Source: Candidatus Obscuribacterales bacterium
Lineage (GTDB): Bacteria > Cyanobacteriota > Vampirovibrionia > Obscuribacterales > Obscuribacteraceae
DNA length: 64,000 nt
Assembly: GCA_031292355.1 (NCBI GenBank)
Contig: JARLHI010000075.1
Coordinates: 460,999-524,998 of the forward strand
Reading direction: 5' to 3'
The translations under genes were made by a program, and so were the position numbers. Below are positions 61,763 to 64,000 of this stretch, one piece after another (within the stretch, counting starts at the first letter, position 1; each line of letters begins with the position of its first letter). The notes beneath the pieces are model-generated. The model searched no databases and was not told the origin of the DNA. It worked only from the letters and a program-made list of their open reading frames with translations.

Positions 61763-62059
61763 ATCTTTAAAGCGGCTGTAGAGGCGACCGCAAGCCTACT
61801 CCACGATGTGGCTAACAGTCCGTACGCTTTACACTCGTTGGACGAAACCGCTTTTGGTCGAATCAGAGAGTTACGTCTGCAGTACAAAGACCAATGAAAA
61901 CTGGATTTTGCCGATCTGTCTTTAGTTGTTGCAGCGGAAAATCTGCAAACTGCGCGTGTAGTGACCGTAGACAAAAACGACTTTCTCAAATTGCATTGGA
62001 CAAAACGAGGAAAGCGCGCCAGTTCATCGCAAGCTTTTGACGTAATTACGCCCTCATAG
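61763..62059 (+). pseudogene. PIN-domain (VapC-like) toxin remnant with TGA stop
   Basis: One frame of 98 codons plus stop reads 'EATASLLHDVANSPYALHSL', 'IRELRLQYKDQ', then TGA at 61895-61897, then 'KLDFADLSLVVAAENLQTAR' and 'VVTVDKNDFL'. The latter is the conserved end of a PIN nuclease ('DFADasLvalAE...rrv.TlD..DF') with two acidic positions. The N-terminal third with the first Asp is absent. It is a dead toxin without a visible antitoxin. Confidence 0.7.
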
Positions 62060-62345
62060 CCGCCCCCACTAATGATAAATGAGGATTGGATCGCGCAAGC
62101 AACGAAGCTGTTATCATGTGGAATCGTTGCTCAGAGGTGAGCCTGGAAGAGTATAAATCGAAGAAATCGAACAAAGACGAATCTCGCAGTGAATCAAAGC
62201 CATGGGTCGAATCTCATTCGAAGATTCAAACTCAAGCTGGAACCCTCCGGTCCCAGACTGTTGGCTCGTTTGAGTCAGGACGTGAAATAACTGCTCGCTA
62301 TCGCGCAAAGTCCAAGGCTGTCAGAAATGACGATGCGACACCGTA

Positions 62346-62420
62346 ACAGTAGCGCCGATGATGAACGCTGCGTTGACCTTGCGCCACATGTAAGTCTGGT
62401 GGAACGGCAGGATGAACTGT
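62346..62420. repeat. Dispersed 'GCGCCGATGATGA' repeat, copy 4
   Basis: It runs from GTAGCGCCGATGATGAACGC to TGGTGGAACGGCAGGATG, similar to 50655-50745 and 16690-16770. It ends shortly before the TPR gene at 62448. Confidence 0.5.
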
Positions 62421-62447
62421 AATAAAGCGTGTTATTGAGGGCTGACG

Positions 62448-63458
62448 ATGGAAGAAGACGCAGATCAGATTTACCGTGAATCTTGCTGGGCAAGTGTTGG
62501 TTATAAAATGGCCGCGAAGGAAGCAAATTCCATTGAAAAGAAACTACTAACTGATTCCGACAATCTGGAACTTAGATGCAAATTATTGGGCTACTATTTT
62601 TCAAAGCAATCAACGACCGAGCCGGTTAATGCACGTAGGTTTGAGCACGTCTGCTGGATGATAAGAAATCATCCAGCGCATCATATTGCAGGCGATCCTT
62701 ACATGCATTTTTTCGGGAGCCACCACTCATTTAAACAATTTGCCGAAGCACGAGAGTTGTGGATTGAACAAACCTGTTTGCATCCGGACAGCTCATATGT
62801 ACATGGTAATTTTGCTCAGTTTGTAATTGACCGTGATTTGGACTACGGGCTGGAACTGCTTCAGCACGCCTTAAAGCTTGATGAGACACAAGAACAATGG
62901 GCGTCACTAATCATTCTATTCTGCTCATTTAAAGCTGAACCAGGTCCGCTCATGGCTCACAGAAGAAAATATGCAGAGCTTGCTTTGACTTATGCACAAG
63001 CGGCTACCAATCGTGAGTCGGAGTATCTGGCGAACAAAATAAGTTCTTTTGAAGACCTTGCTACCTGTGCGTTATTTCTGAATAAATTTGAGCTGGCCGA
63101 AGAATATGCGAATTCGTCCGCTGAACTTTCGAAAGCCTGGAGACCCAACGATCAAAATACCTTTCAGCAGGCTGTTCTTGGCACCATCGCTTTGCGAAAA
63201 AATGACACTCAAACTGCGAGCAATTATTTACTGGATATCAAGTCGGGGGATCAGGTCGAGCAACCGATGTTCCAGCTCGCTCAAGAAATGCTTGCGTGCG
63301 AACAGCATTTAGTGGTAGCTGAATTTCTGCGACGTTTATTGAAACTAAAGTCGGTCGATTACAAGCTTGATTGCTGGCGCCACTGGCTGAAACAAATAGA
63401 AAAAGGCGAATCGCCTCAGATTGGCAATTTCAGATTGAAGCTGAAAACTAAAAAATGA
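62448..63458 (+). CDS. TPR-like protein, 336 residues
   Basis: The protein lacks a signal peptide. It opens with 'SIEKKLLTDSDNLELRCKLL', shared with the truncated frame at 44107-44394, followed by helical repeats such as 'HPDSSYVHGNFAQFVIDRDL', 'YGLELLQHALKLDETQEQWA' and 'CALFLNKFELAEEYANSSAE'. These are degenerate TPRs. The N-terminal pattern occurs in many paralogues of such genomes. Its function is probably as a protein-interaction scaffold in the cytoplasm. Confidence 0.7.
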   Translation: MEEDADQIYRESCWASVGYKMAAKEANSIEKKLLTDSDNLELRCKLLGYYFSKQSTTEPVNARRFEHVCWMIRNHPAHHIAGDPYMHFFGSHHSFKQFAEARELWIEQTCLHPDSSYVHGNFAQFVIDRDLDYGLELLQHALKLDETQEQWASLIILFCSFKAEPGPLMAHRRKYAELALTYAQAATNRESEYLANKISSFEDLATCALFLNKFELAEEYANSSAELSKAWRPNDQNTFQQAVLGTIALRKNDTQTASNYLLDIKSGDQVEQPMFQLAQEMLACEQHLVVAEFLRRLLKLKSVDYKLDCWRHWLKQIEKGESPQIGNFRLKLKTKK

Positions 63459-63523
63459 ATCAGGGAGTTTGCGGATCGGAGTGGCGACAGTGCAAAATCG
63501 CTGGAAGGTGCGTTGTCGATAGT

Positions 63524-63576
63524 TGCACCGATGCTGATTGCGTAAGCCTCAATCGGTACATCAAATTCATACTCAC
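63524..63576 (-). repeat. Fragment shared with 36405-36460
   Basis: GCACCGATGCTGATTGCGTA and the following AGCCTCAATYGGTACATCAA occur in both places. On the minus strand this codes for part of 'FDVPIEAYAISIGAYA' of the broken domain gene. Confidence 0.75.
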
Positions 63577-63695
63577 GTTGTCCATAAGCAACTGCAACTA
63601 AAACTTCAAAAAATTTGATCGCTGAACAAGCCCTGCAAGCTCGTCAGATCAGTAAAAGGCCGCTTTACGGATTGACCCTAGATACGAATCTGCCA

Positions 63696-63726
63696 AAACG
63701 TACCTCAAAGATCTTTAGGTACGTTT
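63696..63726. terminator. Long hairpin before the tandem array
   Basis: AAACGTACCTCAAAGA pairs with TCTTTAGGTACGTTT, a 15-bp stem with a single bulged C and almost no loop. It could terminate transcription on either strand, or mark the edge of the following array. Confidence 0.5.
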
Positions 63727-63760
63727 GAATGAACCCGACTAACTTGCGCAGCCAGGTTAA

Positions 63761-64000
63761 AGTTGCAACGTCTGCCGTCATCTTTGAATTTAGCAAAGAC
63801 AGTTGCAACGCCTGCCGTCATTCTTTGAATTTAGCAAAGAAAGTTGCAACGTCTGCCGTCATTCTTGGAATTTAGCAAAGAAAGTTGCAACGTCTGCCGT
63901 CATTCTTTGAATTTAGCAAAGAGAGTTGCAACGTCTGCCGTCATTCTTGGAATTTAGCAAAGAAAGTTGCAACGTCTGCCGTCATTCTTGGAATTTAGCA
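63761..64000. repeat. 41-bp tandem repeat array, open at the right edge
   Basis: Units start at 63761, 63801, 63842, 63883, 63924 and 63965, so the period is 41 bp with one unit of 40. Each begins AGTTGCAACGTCTGCCGTCA and ends with TTTAGCAAAGA plus one base. The variants alternate between CTTTGAATTTAGCAAAG, which forms a small hairpin, and CTTGGAATTTAGCAAAG, which weakens it. There are no unique spacers, and 41 is not a multiple of three, so it is neither CRISPR nor a coding repeat. Confidence 0.9.

Noticed and set aside
13782..61897. Genome-wide recoding of UGA to glycine
   Set aside because: Many intact genes end in TGA, including the subtilase, the trypsin-like protease (ATGA overlap), AbiEi and the toxin at 10581-12506, so UGA is a normal stop here.
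62086..62346. Small serine/lysine-rich protein
   Set aside because: Composition is skewed, no ribosome-binding site is clear and the end runs into the dispersed repeat.
63761..64000. CRISPR array
   Set aside because: The units are contiguous at 41 bp with no variable spacers, and no cas gene is in the window.

Overview
The window reads as the accessory region of a large environmental bacterial chromosome. Its style (WG-repeat protein, many secreted TPR proteins, SUKH-type immunity protein, DUF6880 and DUF4379 genes, several toxin-antitoxin and phage-defence modules) recalls Obscuribacterales/Vampirovibrionia ('Melainabacteria'). That assignment is inference from gene content; no rRNA or tRNA gene and no taxonomic marker was seen.

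Layout. 1-1.9 kb: end of a pilus/DUF7305-like gene and a WG-repeat protein. 2.0-4.6 kb: a complete IS21-family element (istA, istB, matching ends). 4.9-9.2 kb: small remnants, then a type IV restriction pair McrB/McrC on the minus strand, with an EVE-like domain inside the McrB AAA+ module. 9.3-10.4 kb: a Fic gene with large palindromic operators. 10.4-13.9 kb: a toxin/SUKH immunity pair lying between two pieces of a second, broken mcrB, whose upstream neighbour is an AcrVA2-like gene. 14-17.4 kb: secreted and membrane hypotheticals, a DUF4279 gene, a 48-residue membrane peptide and a dead MFS transporter.

17.6-33.5 kb is a defence island: AAA ATPase + subtilisin + small membrane protein; an unknown gene; a dead IS; a SieB-like exclusion protein; a trypsin-like protease with an overlapping partner; a broken Mrr-like nuclease; a reverse transcriptase overlapping a family A DNA polymerase (the best candidate for a little-described system); and a DUF4268 nuclease gene broken by a 4-bp duplication. 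Two copies of a short IS tail sit at about 23.3 and 32.1 kb. At 35.1-36.2 kb lies a nuclease-like domain fused to Fic.

37-64 kb: HEAT and TPR secreted proteins, an AbiEi/AbiEii pair, two nearly identical HD hydrolases, two nearly identical HigB/HigA cassettes (657 bp each), orphan and paired HTH antitoxins, a RES/Xre module with a deleted toxin, an HEXXH protein, a zinc-ribbon protein, DUF2786 and DUF6880 proteins, a TPR-hydrolase fusion, a PIN-domain pseudogene and, at the right edge, a 41-bp tandem array. This half is full of duplicated and truncated copies of its own genes.

Three module types (AbiE and both HigBA copies, possibly Fic) have a promoter or operator abutting the start codon with no Shine-Dalgarno sequence, suggesting leaderless autoregulated transcripts. 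Many genes are broken by a single lesion, so the region seems to gain and lose defence genes quickly.
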